64,000 nt of DNA from a candidate division KSB1 bacterium (GTDB lineage: Bacteria; Zhuqueibacterota; Zhuqueibacteria; JANLFK01; Oleimicrobiaceae): the NCBI GenBank assembly GCA_034506335.1, contig JAPDPR010000010.1:1-64000 (forward strand), in the 5' to 3' direction. The position numbers and the translations under genes are program-made. Position 1 is the first letter of the stretch, and every line of letters starts with the position of its first letter. The notes under the pieces are model-generated. The model worked only from the letters and a program-made list of their open reading frames with translations, did not search any database and was not told the origin of the DNA. Positions 18,819-28,100 of the stretch are shown here, in pieces.

Positions 18819-19574
18819 ATGATCGTTGCCGAAGGTTTGCGCAAGTGCTACGGATCCACAGTGGCGGTGGAGGACCTATCCCTCACCGTAGACGGAGAGT
18901 TGTTTGGCTTCCTTGGTCCCAATGGGGCGGGCAAGACCACAACCATCAAGATGATGACCGGCTTGCTCAAGCCTGACCGAGGCTCGGTGCGCATCAAGGG
19001 CTTTGACATCACCTCCCAGCCTCTGGAGGCGAAGAAATGTCTGGGCCTGGTACCAGAAAGGCCTTATGTGTACCCGAAACTCACCGGTCGGGAGTTTCTC
19101 TTCTTCATGGCGGACTTGTACCGGATCGATCGCCAGACGGCTTGCCGTCGGTTGGAACACCTGGTGGAGATATTTGACCTCGATACTCACATAGATCGGC
19201 TCATCGAGAGCTATTCCCACGGTATGAAGCAGAAAATAGCCTTGAGTGGAGCCCTCATCCACGACCCGCAGGTCTTGTTCTTGGATGAACCCACCGTGGG
19301 CCTGGACCCGAAAAGTGCGCGCAACTTGAAGAACCTCCTTCGCGGGCTCGTGCAGCGCGGCGTCACCGTATTCATGTCCACACACATTCTCGAGATCGCC
19401 GAATCGATGTGCGACCGCGTGGGAATTATCGACAAGGGACGACTCATCGCCCTGGGTACCATGAAGGAGCTACGCGAGAGATTTGCCGAGCACAAGTCGT
19501 TGGAGGACATTTTTCTGGAGCTGACCGGCGGGGACGAGTACCGCGAAGTGCTCAGGTACCTCCAGGAAAGTTAG
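18819..19574 (+). CDS. ABC transporter ATP-binding protein
   Basis: ABC ATPase of 251 residues. Walker A GPNGAGKTT, Q-loop region LGLVPERPYVYPKLT, signature YSHGMKQKIALSGALIHDPQ, Walker B VLFLDEPTVGLD, and H-loop STHILE. It is of the ABC-2/exporter type (CcmA/NatA-like). It is followed 9 bp later by its membrane partner, so the two make an exporter. The substrate is unknown; the lepA-lepB setting suggests envelope-related function but does not prove it. Confidence 0.95.
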   Translation: MIVAEGLRKCYGSTVAVEDLSLTVDGELFGFLGPNGAGKTTTIKMMTGLLKPDRGSVRIKGFDITSQPLEAKKCLGLVPERPYVYPKLTGREFLFFMADLYRIDRQTACRRLEHLVEIFDLDTHIDRLIESYSHGMKQKIALSGALIHDPQVLFLDEPTVGLDPKSARNLKNLLRGLVQRGVTVFMSTHILEIAESMCDRVGIIDKGRLIALGTMKELRERFAEHKSLEDIFLELTGGDEYREVLRYLQES

Positions 19575-19583
19575 GCCCCCGCC

Positions 19584-21224
19584 ATGCTCGCCCTCCTTCT
19601 CCGCAACAAGCTGCGCATGTACGCAAATCTAATCCGCAGGGCCGATCGTTCCCGTCGGCTGCGCATCCTGCTCCTCATCGCGCTGTGGATGGGGTTTGTC
19701 TACTATCTGTTTCAGGGGGCACATGCGCTTTTTTCGGCCATAGTCCTTGGGGCGGGGACTCAGGTGGCCACCAGAGTGTTGGCGGCGGTGCTCCTTGCGC
19801 TGCTGGTGGCGTTGTTGCTCAGCGGAGCGACCATCTGCATCCATACCCTCTTCATTTCCCATGACCTCCCACTTTTGCTTTCTGTCCCGATACCACGGCG
19901 GACGGTGTTCATGTACAAGTTGCTGGAGGCAACTCTTAGCAACTCTTCCATGTTTGTGATGTTGGGCCTGCCGGTGCTTCTGGGCTTTGGGGCTGCGCAC
20001 AAAGCAGCGTGGTGGTGGTACTTGCCAATGCTCATTGTAGCAACAGTGTTCGTTGGTGTGCCCACCAGTCTTTCGGCCATGGTGGCACTGGCAGCGGTGC
20101 ATGTGGTGCCGGTACGGCGGGCGCGCGAAGTGATGAGCGTTGCCCTGGCCCTAGTCTTTTTGGCGGTGTGGAGTGGCATGCAGCTCCTGCGGAGTTCGCT
20201 GGATGCAGGACGCCTCGGTGGTATCGAGGAATTGCTGGCCATTGCTCGCCTGCAACTCTTTGGGCTGACCCCCGCCGGGTGGGCAGCCCAGACCATGGCC
20301 GGCATGTTGCGCGCAGATTGGGCGAGTGCTGCCACATTTGCCACCTTGCTCGTGACTTCCACGACGGGAATGATCCTCCTCAGTGTTTGGCTGGTGGACA
20401 GCGTTTACGCGCGTGGGGTGGGCAAAGAGGAGGCGGCGACGTTGGGTTCCCCTGCCCCTGACAGAAGAGCACGACCGATGGGTTCAGGCGTGGCTGCCTC
20501 ACCAGTGCGGGCGGCCATGGCCCGAGACATCAGGCTGTTGCGCCGCGACCCCACTCAGCTCATGCAACTGATCATGTTGGCCGCGATGATGGCGGTGATG
20601 GCCATCATCCTCAAGCGCGACACAGAGGGCGAAGAGCTTTCCCGCTTTGAGACCCTCATGCCCTTTGCCTTCGTAGCTCTATTTGCCGCCATGAGCACGG
20701 TGGGCATTGCCGCACGCTTGATCCCGCTGGAAGGCAAGGCCTTTTACCTCAACAAGCTGGCGCCGGAACCTGCGGTGAATTTCTTGGCTGCGAAGCTGCT
20801 GGTGGGCTGGCTGCTGGGCACAGTGGTCTCCCTGTTCGGTGCCATCGTTGTCACCGTCATCTTCGGTCACCCGCTGTCCGTTGGCGCTGTCGGCTTCGCA
20901 GCAGCGAGTGTGGGGTGCATGGCAATGAGTGGGGTAGGCACTGCCCTGGGGGCATACTTCGCTGACTTTGACTGGGAGACCCCAAAGCGCATGATCACGG
21001 TGGGCGGCGGAGTGCTGTCTGCAGTGCTACCGCTGCTCTGCCTTGGCGCCCTCGCCGGCATGGGATTCGCTACCTATCTCGTCCTCGGAGCTGTGACGGG
21101 CGTACGCCAGAGCGTGGCGGTCGCCGGTGGAAGCTTGGTGGTTCTGGCTACCAGCATGGCCATAGCGGTGGGTTCCCTTTTGCTGGCCTCCCGGCGGATT
21201 GAGACAATGGGATGGACATATTGA
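19584..21224 (+). CDS. ABC exporter permease
   Basis: Integral membrane protein of 546 residues with about 12 hydrophobic segments, matching the long ABC-2-type permeases that pair with a CcmA-like ATPase. N-terminal cytosolic NKLRMYANLIRRADRSRR, many Gly/Ala/Val-rich helices, and a central cytosolic stretch around PVRAAMARDIRLLRRDPTQL that is typical of these exporters. It begins 9 bp after the ATPase gene. Function beyond export cannot be specified. Confidence 0.88.
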   Translation: MLALLLRNKLRMYANLIRRADRSRRLRILLLIALWMGFVYYLFQGAHALFSAIVLGAGTQVATRVLAAVLLALLVALLLSGATICIHTLFISHDLPLLLSVPIPRRTVFMYKLLEATLSNSSMFVMLGLPVLLGFGAAHKAAWWWYLPMLIVATVFVGVPTSLSAMVALAAVHVVPVRRAREVMSVALALVFLAVWSGMQLLRSSLDAGRLGGIEELLAIARLQLFGLTPAGWAAQTMAGMLRADWASAATFATLLVTSTTGMILLSVWLVDSVYARGVGKEEAATLGSPAPDRRARPMGSGVAASPVRAAMARDIRLLRRDPTQLMQLIMLAAMMAVMAIILKRDTEGEELSRFETLMPFAFVALFAAMSTVGIAARLIPLEGKAFYLNKLAPEPAVNFLAAKLLVGWLLGTVVSLFGAIVVTVIFGHPLSVGAVGFAAASVGCMAMSGVGTALGAYFADFDWETPKRMITVGGGVLSAVLPLLCLGALAGMGFATYLVLGAVTGVRQSVAVAGGSLVVLATSMAIAVGSLLLASRRIETMGWTY

Positions 21225-21262
21225 ACTGAGCTGGACATAATTGACCTGAGAAAGGAACGGAC

Positions 21263-22000
21263 ATGCAACAACCCACAGGGCGGAAGAAGAGCGTTATCCA
21301 TGAATACGCAGAAGCAGTGGCCGTGGCAGTCATCGCCGCGCTCATCCTGCGCCTCCTCGTGATTCAAGCCTTCCGCATCCCTACTGGCTCGATGAAAGAT
21401 ACGCTGCTGATCGGCGATTTTCTCATGGTAAACAAGTTCATCTACGGCGTACGCACGCCCAGCACCTTGCCACTTGTCAAGGCCAACATCCCCCACTTCC
21501 GCTTCCCTGCGGTCAAGAAGCCAAAGCGAGGCGAGGTGATCGTCTTCAAATACCCGCTTGACCAACGGCTTGACTACATCAAGCGCTGCGTGGGCCTGCC
21601 AGGGGACACCATTGAAGTTCGCAACGGCGACCTATACGTGAACGGGAAACCCGAAGGGACCAAAGAACTCGTGGGACGGCGGTATGACCCAGAAGATGGG
21701 CACTATGTGGTGGAGTACCGCATTACCACGCCGCAGGGGCAGAAATACAACATCCGGCATTATGATTTTCGCGGTAGAACTTTTGACAACTTTGGGCCTA
21801 TCGTGGTACCGCCCGGTCATCTGTTCATGATGGGCGACAATCGCGACAATAGCGCAGACAGCCGGTTTTGGGGGCCTCTCCCCTTCGACAACGTCGTGGG
21901 CGAGGCAATGGTCATCTACTTTTCGTGGGACTCCCGTGCGCCGGTCTACAACCTGCTCAAGAAAATCCGCTGGACGCGACTGGGGAAAATCATCCGCTGA
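21263..22000 (+). CDS. lepB: Signal peptidase I
   Basis: Membrane serine protease that removes signal peptides after Sec export, 245 residues. One N-terminal helix (VAVAVIAALILRLLVIQAF), the catalytic Ser in FRIPTGSMKDTLL, the catalytic Lys in RLDYIKRCVGLPGD, and box E MMGDNRDNSADSRFWGPLP. AAAGGAAC precedes the ATG. The next gene, hemW, appears to begin inside its 3' end in another frame. Complete and apparently active. Confidence 0.97.
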   Translation: MQQPTGRKKSVIHEYAEAVAVAVIAALILRLLVIQAFRIPTGSMKDTLLIGDFLMVNKFIYGVRTPSTLPLVKANIPHFRFPAVKKPKRGEVIVFKYPLDQRLDYIKRCVGLPGDTIEVRNGDLYVNGKPEGTKELVGRRYDPEDGHYVVEYRITTPQGQKYNIRHYDFRGRTFDNFGPIVVPPGHLFMMGDNRDNSADSRFWGPLPFDNVVGEAMVIYFSWDSRAPVYNLLKKIRWTRLGKIIR

Positions 22001-23141
22001 GCCTGCACTCTGTGCAGGACTCTACGTCCACGTCCCCTTCTGCGTGCGCAAATGCCCCTATTGCGATTTCTATTCGGTCCCCCTCGACCACGAGTTGCAA
22101 GGGCAATACTTGCAGGCCCTTGAGCACGAAATAGCCCTTTACGCCGGCGACCCGCAGTTCGGGTCGCTTCGTTTTGTCAGCCTTTACTTCGGCGGCGGCA
22201 CCCCCTCCCTGCTGCAACCTGCGCAGGTGGCCTCAGTCATTGGGGCGGTGAAATCGCACTTTTCCCTCACGCCGGACGCAGAGACCTCCTTGGAGGCCAA
22301 CCCCGCCACCCTTTCGGGCTCTGATCTGGTTGAACTGCGTGCAGCCGGAGTGAACCGGGTGAGCTTGGGCGTGCAGTCGCTGCAATCTAAGGAGCTGCGC
22401 ACGCTGGGGAGAATCCACAGCACAAAGGAGGCAGCTGAAAGCTTTTGCTCCGCACGAGAAGCAGGATTTGACAATCTGGGCGTCGACCTCATCTTTGGCA
22501 TCCCGGGGCAGACACCGCGCACCTGGGAACGCACCTTGCGCGAGGTGCTGCGTTGGCGCCCAGAGCATGTCTCCACGTATGCTCTGACCATCGAGCCACA
22601 GACCCCTCTGGCGCGGGAAGTGGCCAGGGGAGCGATCGCGCCAGTCAGTGCAGAGACTGAAAGACGCATGTACCTCTTTGCTCATGAGCTGCTCACCGCT
22701 CACGGGTATGAGCACTATGAGATTTCCAACTATGCGCTGCCCGGCCGCCGCTGTCGCCACAACGAGCTTTATTGGAAGCGTCACCCTTACCTAGGACTCG
22801 GCCCCTCGGCCCACTCCTTTGTCGGGAATCGCCGCTGGTGGAATCACAAAGACCTTGGGGTTTATTGCCAAGCCCTGGCTCAGCGTACGCTCCCCGTGGC
22901 GGGGAGTGAACTTCTTTCCCCAGAACAACAGCATCTGGAAACCCTCATGCTCTCCCTCCGCACCGCGGAAGGCCTGGACATGCGCCGCCTGCCGGCTGAC
23001 ATGAGAGGTAGCCTCGCTCGACGCGTTGCCCAATTGCGCAGGACCTCTGAAGCGCCACTCCTGCAAGACGACGGGATGCACATCCGCCTCACGCCACACG
23101 GCTTCTGGTTGCATGAGGAAGTCTGCCGCCTGCTGAGCTAA
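21936..23141 (+). CDS. hemW: Radical SAM heme chaperone HemW
   Basis: HemW/HemN-like radical SAM protein. The CxxxCxxC cluster motif is CVRKCPYCDFYS; further marks are LYFGGGTPSLL, SLEANPATL, GVNRVSLGVQSLQ, GFDNLGVDLIFGIPGQT and YEHYEISNYALPG. It lacks the N-terminal extension of true HemN and fits the heme chaperone HemW. The only standard in-frame start upstream is the GTG at 21936, which overlaps lepB by 65 bp. Conserved sequence begins only near 22014, so the true start may be a non-standard codon closer to it; the 5' end is therefore uncertain. Confidence 0.93.
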   Translation: MRRSTTCSRKSAGRDWGKSSAEPALCAGLYVHVPFCVRKCPYCDFYSVPLDHELQGQYLQALEHEIALYAGDPQFGSLRFVSLYFGGGTPSLLQPAQVASVIGAVKSHFSLTPDAETSLEANPATLSGSDLVELRAAGVNRVSLGVQSLQSKELRTLGRIHSTKEAAESFCSAREAGFDNLGVDLIFGIPGQTPRTWERTLREVLRWRPEHVSTYALTIEPQTPLAREVARGAIAPVSAETERRMYLFAHELLTAHGYEHYEISNYALPGRRCRHNELYWKRHPYLGLGPSAHSFVGNRRWWNHKDLGVYCQALAQRTLPVAGSELLSPEQQHLETLMLSLRTAEGLDMRRLPADMRGSLARRVAQLRRTSEAPLLQDDGMHIRLTPHGFWLHEEVCRLLS

Positions 23142-23204
23142 GCTTCTCAACCCGCAGAGGTGGGCTTCCGGTGCGGCCTTATGAGCATGGAGAACATGCA
23201 AGAA

Positions 23205-23247
23205 TGTGACCAAGATCACACGGGGTTCCAGGCGTTGTGTGTATCCT
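23205..23247 (+). promoter_or_regulatory. CRP/FNR-like site with class II promoter arrangement
   Basis: TGTGACCAAGATCACA (23205-23220) is a perfect TGTGA-N6-TCACA palindrome. A -10-like TATCCT lies at 23242-23247; the predicted start near 23254 would put the palindrome centre at about -41.5, the class II activator position. No good -35 is present, as expected for activator dependence. The outer-membrane gene begins at 23337. Confidence 0.55.
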
Positions 23248-23336
23248 ACAACAGCGATGAGGCCCAGAGCACCCGACGGCTGGGCTGGCCAAGATGCTAA
23301 GTGTCGTCCATCCCGAATTTGGGAAAGGAGAGCGCT

Positions 23337-23888
23337 ATGAACAAAATCACGGTCTTGGGAGTGGCAGTGCTGCTGTGTGCTCCAGTGGTCGCGTCTGCCC
23401 GAGGGCCTCTCTCGCTAGGCCCACGTGTTGGCTACTATAAGGCGCCAGACGCCGATGAAGGCAAGCTGTTTGCAGGCGGAGCAGCGCGCTTACGGTTTGG
23501 CCCCGGACTCGCCATCGAGGGGTCCGTGGATTATCGCCGCGAAGAATACCAGAGGGGGCAGATGACCCTCACCAGTTGGCCAGTCATGGTCACCGGCCTG
23601 ATCTATCCCTTGCCGATACTGTACGGGGTGATCGGAGCAGGCTGGCACAACCTCAAGGTGGAATATGAGCCCGTGGCGCTCCCTCACGCTAGCGTGCAGC
23701 AGCGCAAGGAACAGAAGTTCGGCTGGCACTTTGGCGTTGGGGTTGACCTTCCGCTGGGGAAAAACGCACACCTGGCGGGAGATGTCCGCTATGTCTTCAT
23801 CGATTATGATTTTTCCGCTGTGCCAGGAAGCGAGGAGATGAAGGCGGACTTTTACGCCATAACTCTGGGACTGCTCTTTCGCCTCTAG
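23337..23888 (+). CDS. Outer-membrane beta-barrel protein
   Basis: A 183-residue secreted protein: MNKITVLGVAVLLCAPVVAS signal, then alternating polar/hydrophobic strands (LFAGGAARLRFGPGLAIEGS, VDYRREEYQRG, YPLPILYGVIGAGWHNLKVE, FGWHFGVGVDLPLG, HLAGDVRYVFIDYDF) and a final strand ending FYAITLGLLFRL. This matches the OmpA-like/OmpW-like small barrel pattern, with an aromatic C-terminal region. The start follows GGAGAGCGCT; a more upstream in-frame start at 23301 lacks a ribosome site. Function is unknown; probably regulated through the CRP-like site upstream. Confidence 0.8.
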   Translation: MNKITVLGVAVLLCAPVVASARGPLSLGPRVGYYKAPDADEGKLFAGGAARLRFGPGLAIEGSVDYRREEYQRGQMTLTSWPVMVTGLIYPLPILYGVIGAGWHNLKVEYEPVALPHASVQQRKEQKFGWHFGVGVDLPLGKNAHLAGDVRYVFIDYDFSAVPGSEEMKADFYAITLGLLFRL

Positions 23889-23993
23889 GCCTGGTCGACA
23901 GGTCCGAACTGCTGCCGGGAGGCCTCGGAGAGAACCCTCGCACACCTCAGGCGCACCCCTCCGCCTGTTGAGGCCTCGGGTAGCGGTCGAGAC

Positions 23994-24024
23994 AAAGAGG
24001 GCGGAGACGATCTCCGCCCTCTTT
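23994..24024. terminator. Bidirectional intrinsic terminator
   Basis: Perfect 14-bp stem AAAGAGGGCGGAGA / TCTCCGCCCTCTTT with a CGA loop, located between the convergent barrel gene (stop 23888) and TPR gene (stop 24039). The A- and T-rich ends serve both directions. Confidence 0.8.
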
Positions 24025-24038
24025 GCCCATGCTGGGAC

Positions 24039-24821
24039 TCAGTGCAACTTCTTTTCCACTTCCTGGAGCTCTATCTTGGCCTCTTCTTTGTAAGTTGGGT
24101 CATCGGCATCGCTCACCGGCAGGGCGAGCACTTTTTCATAGTGCTCCTTCGCCGCAGCCCAGTTGTTCACCATCCGGTAGGTCCTTGCTAGCTCCAGGTG
24201 GTGATTGATGTGTTCCGGCTTGACGGCGATAGCCTTCTTGAAGTAGGCAATTGCCTGCTCATTGGAGGCTGGTGGGAGCCCACCATACAGCACCTTAGCA
24301 AATGCCTTGAGGACACCGCTCAGATTGGCCACCTCCCGATGCCAGCGCCCAAGGAGGTGAAGCGCGCCATCGTGCTCTGGGTCGAGCTCAAGTGCCTTTT
24401 CTCCTTCGGCCTTGACCTCTTTCGACAACTCAACCTTGGTCTTTCCGCCCACGTCCAGTGCCACGCGTCCCACAGCCACTGCCAACTCAAAATGGGCGTC
24501 GGCATTGTTCGGGCAAAGCCCCACCGCCTTCCGCGCCGCTTTTTCACCCAAGGAGTAGTACTGCCGTCTTTGAGTCTTGTCGGCCTGTTCGCCCACATCC
24601 ACGTAGGCACGGGCCAGTTTCCACCATGCCTCGCAGTTAGTGCTATCGGCAAGAGTAGCCCGCCTGTAGGCCTCTAAAGCCCCTTTGTTGTCAAAGTTCT
24701 CGTAGCTCTTGTCGCCCCGCGCCAACCATTCCACCGCGCTAGGCGCGGTCTCTTCTTGGGCAAACACCGGCCATGCCACAGCCAATAACATGACGGCTAC
24801 CGCAACGATCAGCTGCCTCAT
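24039..24821 (-). CDS. Secreted tetratricopeptide-repeat protein
   Basis: A 260-residue protein with a signal peptide (RQLIVAVAVMLLAVAWPVFA) and about five TPR-like helix pairs: WLARGDKSYENFDNKGALEA, CEAWWKLARAYVDVGEQA, ADAHFELAVAVGRVAL, GALHLLGRWHREVANLSG, AIAYFKKAIAVKPEHINHHL, LARTYRMVNNWAAAKEHYEK. The overall repeat layout resembles the RMD-like (regulator of microtubule dynamics) TPR family, which has bacterial members. GGAGGAGCGTC precedes the ATG. It is a single gene between its own promoter and the bidirectional terminator. It probably works as a periplasmic scaffold; the partner is unknown. Confidence 0.85.
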   Translation of the reverse strand: MRQLIVAVAVMLLAVAWPVFAQEETAPSAVEWLARGDKSYENFDNKGALEAYRRATLADSTNCEAWWKLARAYVDVGEQADKTQRRQYYSLGEKAARKAVGLCPNNADAHFELAVAVGRVALDVGGKTKVELSKEVKAEGEKALELDPEHDGALHLLGRWHREVANLSGVLKAFAKVLYGGLPPASNEQAIAYFKKAIAVKPEHINHHLELARTYRMVNNWAAAKEHYEKVLALPVSDADDPTYKEEAKIELQEVEKKLH

Positions 24822-24870
24822 GACGCTCCTCCTTGCATTGGTTCCCTACGGACTCCGCAAAATGCTGCGA

Positions 24871-24899
24871 ATTGTACGAATTTTTCGGGAAAAAGTCAA
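24871..24899 (-). promoter_or_regulatory. Promoter of the TPR gene
   Basis: On the minus strand TTGACT (24899-24894), 17-bp spacer, TACAAT (24876-24871), 50 bp upstream of the ATG. The 250 bp beyond it up to 25151 show no gene. Confidence 0.7.
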
Positions 24900-25151
24900 A
24901 TGTTATTTGAACGCGGTTCAGGAGAGGCGCGGACAGGAGCTTCCAGGGGAGTACGGTGGCAGTCCCAAGCCGGTCCCCTCACCCCGAGGAGATCTCAATG
25001 CGGCTGAAATGAAGGCCTACCCGCAATGCGCTCCACAGCGCTTCAGCCGTCCTCGACAAGGTTACGGGCCGGCCTTGATCCAGCCTCTCAGCGGCAGGAC
25101 GGGGGGACCAAGTGGAGGTCTGCAGTCTGTGGTGGCCGTGCTGGAAGGCGA

Positions 25152-28100
25152 TTACCGGGCGATCACCAACTTGCCGATTGCCTCGGCCGACACGGGTCCA
25201 TCGCTCCCCTGTGCGCGGGCCACAATGCGGTAGAGGTACAGGCCATTCGCCAGTTCGTCCCCGTCTTCGTCCCGCCCGTCCCAGGGCACCGCGTTGAAGT
25301 TGCTCACGGCGTGCAGACGCAGTTTCTTTACCATGCGGCCGGCGAGGGTGTAAATGCTGATGGTGACGTCCGCCTCGCGGCTCACGAGGAAGGTGAAATC
25401 GGTGCGATCACGGAATGGGTTGGGGAAGTTGACCACCTCGCTGAGTTTCAACTCACGCTCTGCCACAACCGTGAACGTTGCCGTGGCCACGCTGGAGTTG
25501 TTTGAGTTGTCCCAGGCCTTTATCTCCACCGAGTGCGGCCCTTCCGCAAGGTCGAAAAGCTGATACTCGATACTGCCGCTGGTGTAGCTGTCCTGGTCAT
25601 AGTTGAAAAACTCCGTGAGGTCTTTCCGCTCTTCCTCCCGCCCATCCAGCACCATGGTGATCTTGTGCCCCACATCGCCCGCAATGTTCACACCGCTCAG
25701 CGAGTCACTGATTTGTACGCGCACGGTCGGATTGGGACCTACGTACTCCCCACTGGCAAAGAGGCGGTCGCGGAAGCCGATGGTAATGTGCGGCCCTTGG
25801 GAATCAGCCACCTGGGCCCCGGTGCCGCCCACGCGCAGTCCGCTGCGGAAGCCAGCGCCGTCTCCCTGGTGCCCCCAGAAATAGACGCTCACGCGGGCAT
25901 CAGTCCCACCATACGAGATGTCCTTAGGCACGATGAATTTGATGGCAAAGCGGCCCTGTTCCACCTTTGCCTGGCCACGAAAGAGCACATTGCCGGGGAG
26001 GACGTAGTTGATTGTACCACCCCCGCTGGCACTGTAGCTACGGGGCCGACGGGTGTCGAATACCTTGACCAGCGCCAGGCCCGTAAAGTCATCCCAGGGT
26101 GCGCCGTTGCGGAACACTCTGCCAGTCACCGTGGTCACCGCCAGCGCGGCCAAGCTGTCTGGTTGCAGTGACTCAATCACTGCCTGATAACGAGGAGCAC
26201 CGATGCGGAGGCTGGGGTCCCCGAGGATGAGGTACCGGTCTTCATTCTCTGCCGAGGCCGTCATCAATTTGGCCAACCATAGGGCCTCCCCCAGCGTACG
26301 CACCTGTCCTCTTGTGGCATATTCGGCAAACAGTTTCACCAAGAAGCGCCTGTTCAGGTCGGCGTTCTGGTGGGACCATGCGTCGCGTGCGGCAGCTACG
26401 ACAGCAATCGCACCTCTCCCTTCGACCGTCACCAGCTCCTCTGCCATCGACTGTTCATACGGATCATCGAAGCGCCCAAAACTACAGGTAGCGGCAATCC
26501 ACAAGCCATACTTCTCGCCGTTCTGAATCTTTGGAAAATCAACCGGCAAGTTCAGCACCCGCTCGTGGGTCCAGAGCTGCGGGTTCCCGTGCCCGACAAA
26601 GTTGATAATCAGGCTCCCCTTATTGATCTGGTCTAAGAGCGCCTGGTTGGCCGCGGGCTTGACCACGCCAGAAATAGCTGGGCTGCGCACCGCGGGGTAT
26701 TCCACAAGGTAGACTTTGTTCACATCGAACGACTTCGGGATCGCCTCTTCAGCCAGTGTCTCCGCCTGCTGGGTGTGGATCAGCTCCGTTCCCGCCCCAC
26801 CCAGTACAAGCTCGTCGTCGCCCACCATGGTCACTGCGTTGCGCCAGTCGCCGTGGTGGGGCATGGTCTCGTAGGCCACAATCTTGTTTACCATCTGCTG
26901 GGCCTCTGCGGGGGAACGTGCCGGCAGGCGACCTATGGCCATGTCTGGCTGCTCGTCGGTTCCGGAAATGTAGGTGAACCAGTCATCGGAAGTGATGGAA
27001 GCTGTCTTGTCGGTGTGGCCACTCTCGTAAGGCGGGACCCAGTTAGCATCTGCCTGGCTCAGCACGTTGCGATAGTCATAGTCGCCGTCCCCGAAGAGCA
27101 GGACGTGCGTGGGCGCCTGCGACCAGCGCTCGTACGCATACCGCAAGAAGTCGCGAATTGCTGTTGGGTCAACCAGCCCCCAGGAGAATTCGTCGTACAC
27201 ATCAGAGATACGCACCACTTGGGTGGACATGCGGGCTGATGAGTTCCAGTTTTCGCGCAAGCTCTTGAGCTGCATCGCCTGGTCGTAAAAGTCATCCGGC
27301 GCAATAATCACCAGGTCTGCACCGTTCTGCCGGTCGCGCAGGTTGGAGACAGCGTCGGCACGAATCGAGACCGGCGTCCTAAACGCCGAGCTGGCGCAAA
27401 GCAAGTACCGCCGTCCGTCTGGGACACGCGCCGAGTCCACAAAGGTGACGACCCCGGAACTCACGCTTAAGGGTTCGATTCGCCGGATGCGCCAAAAGTC
27501 AGACACGTCAAGCACGAGAACATCGCTCTGGCTGAACCCGCGCACTGTGAAGCGCTGGAGCCCCTGGCCTGGCGGGGCATAAAGGAGAAGTTGGTCATTC
27601 ACTGCCACCGGCGCCCGGCGGTAATGGACCTCAAACCAATCCAAATACCCCTGGGCGAGTGCCGAGCTCCCGGTCAAACGCACCGCAATGGCGTTGTTCC
27701 CGCTGGCCAACTTTCCTACTGCGCTGGTCTCCCATTTTCCAATCCGCAGCACGTCCTTAGTATAGTTCGCCAGATCCACGCTCCCGAGCACGTTCCCATT
27801 CACCGAGAAAGTGAACAAGTGCTGACCCACGGAGGCGGCAACAACATTGAAGACGTAGCGCGCCGAATCCTCTGGGAGGGCATTGGGAAGCTCGATTCTG
27901 AACGTGCGCGTATCTCCATGGGTGAAGAGCGCCCCGAACCAGAGCAAGCCACTCCCGAAGGGGTTGGTGATGTCCTGTTCGAAGAAAGCGTGGTCGGTGA
28001 AGCTGGTGACCTCGTGGGCCTCCAGCGGCGAGGCAGAGGGCACAGCTGGCACCCGTTTGCCGGTTACGTTTTGACCCCAGGTAAGCCAGTACACGTTCTC

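Noticed and set aside
21225-21262. Near-repeat of CTGAGCTGGACATA / CTGAGAAAGGAACGGACAT before lepB
   Set aside because: Only partial identity over a few bases; explained by chance.
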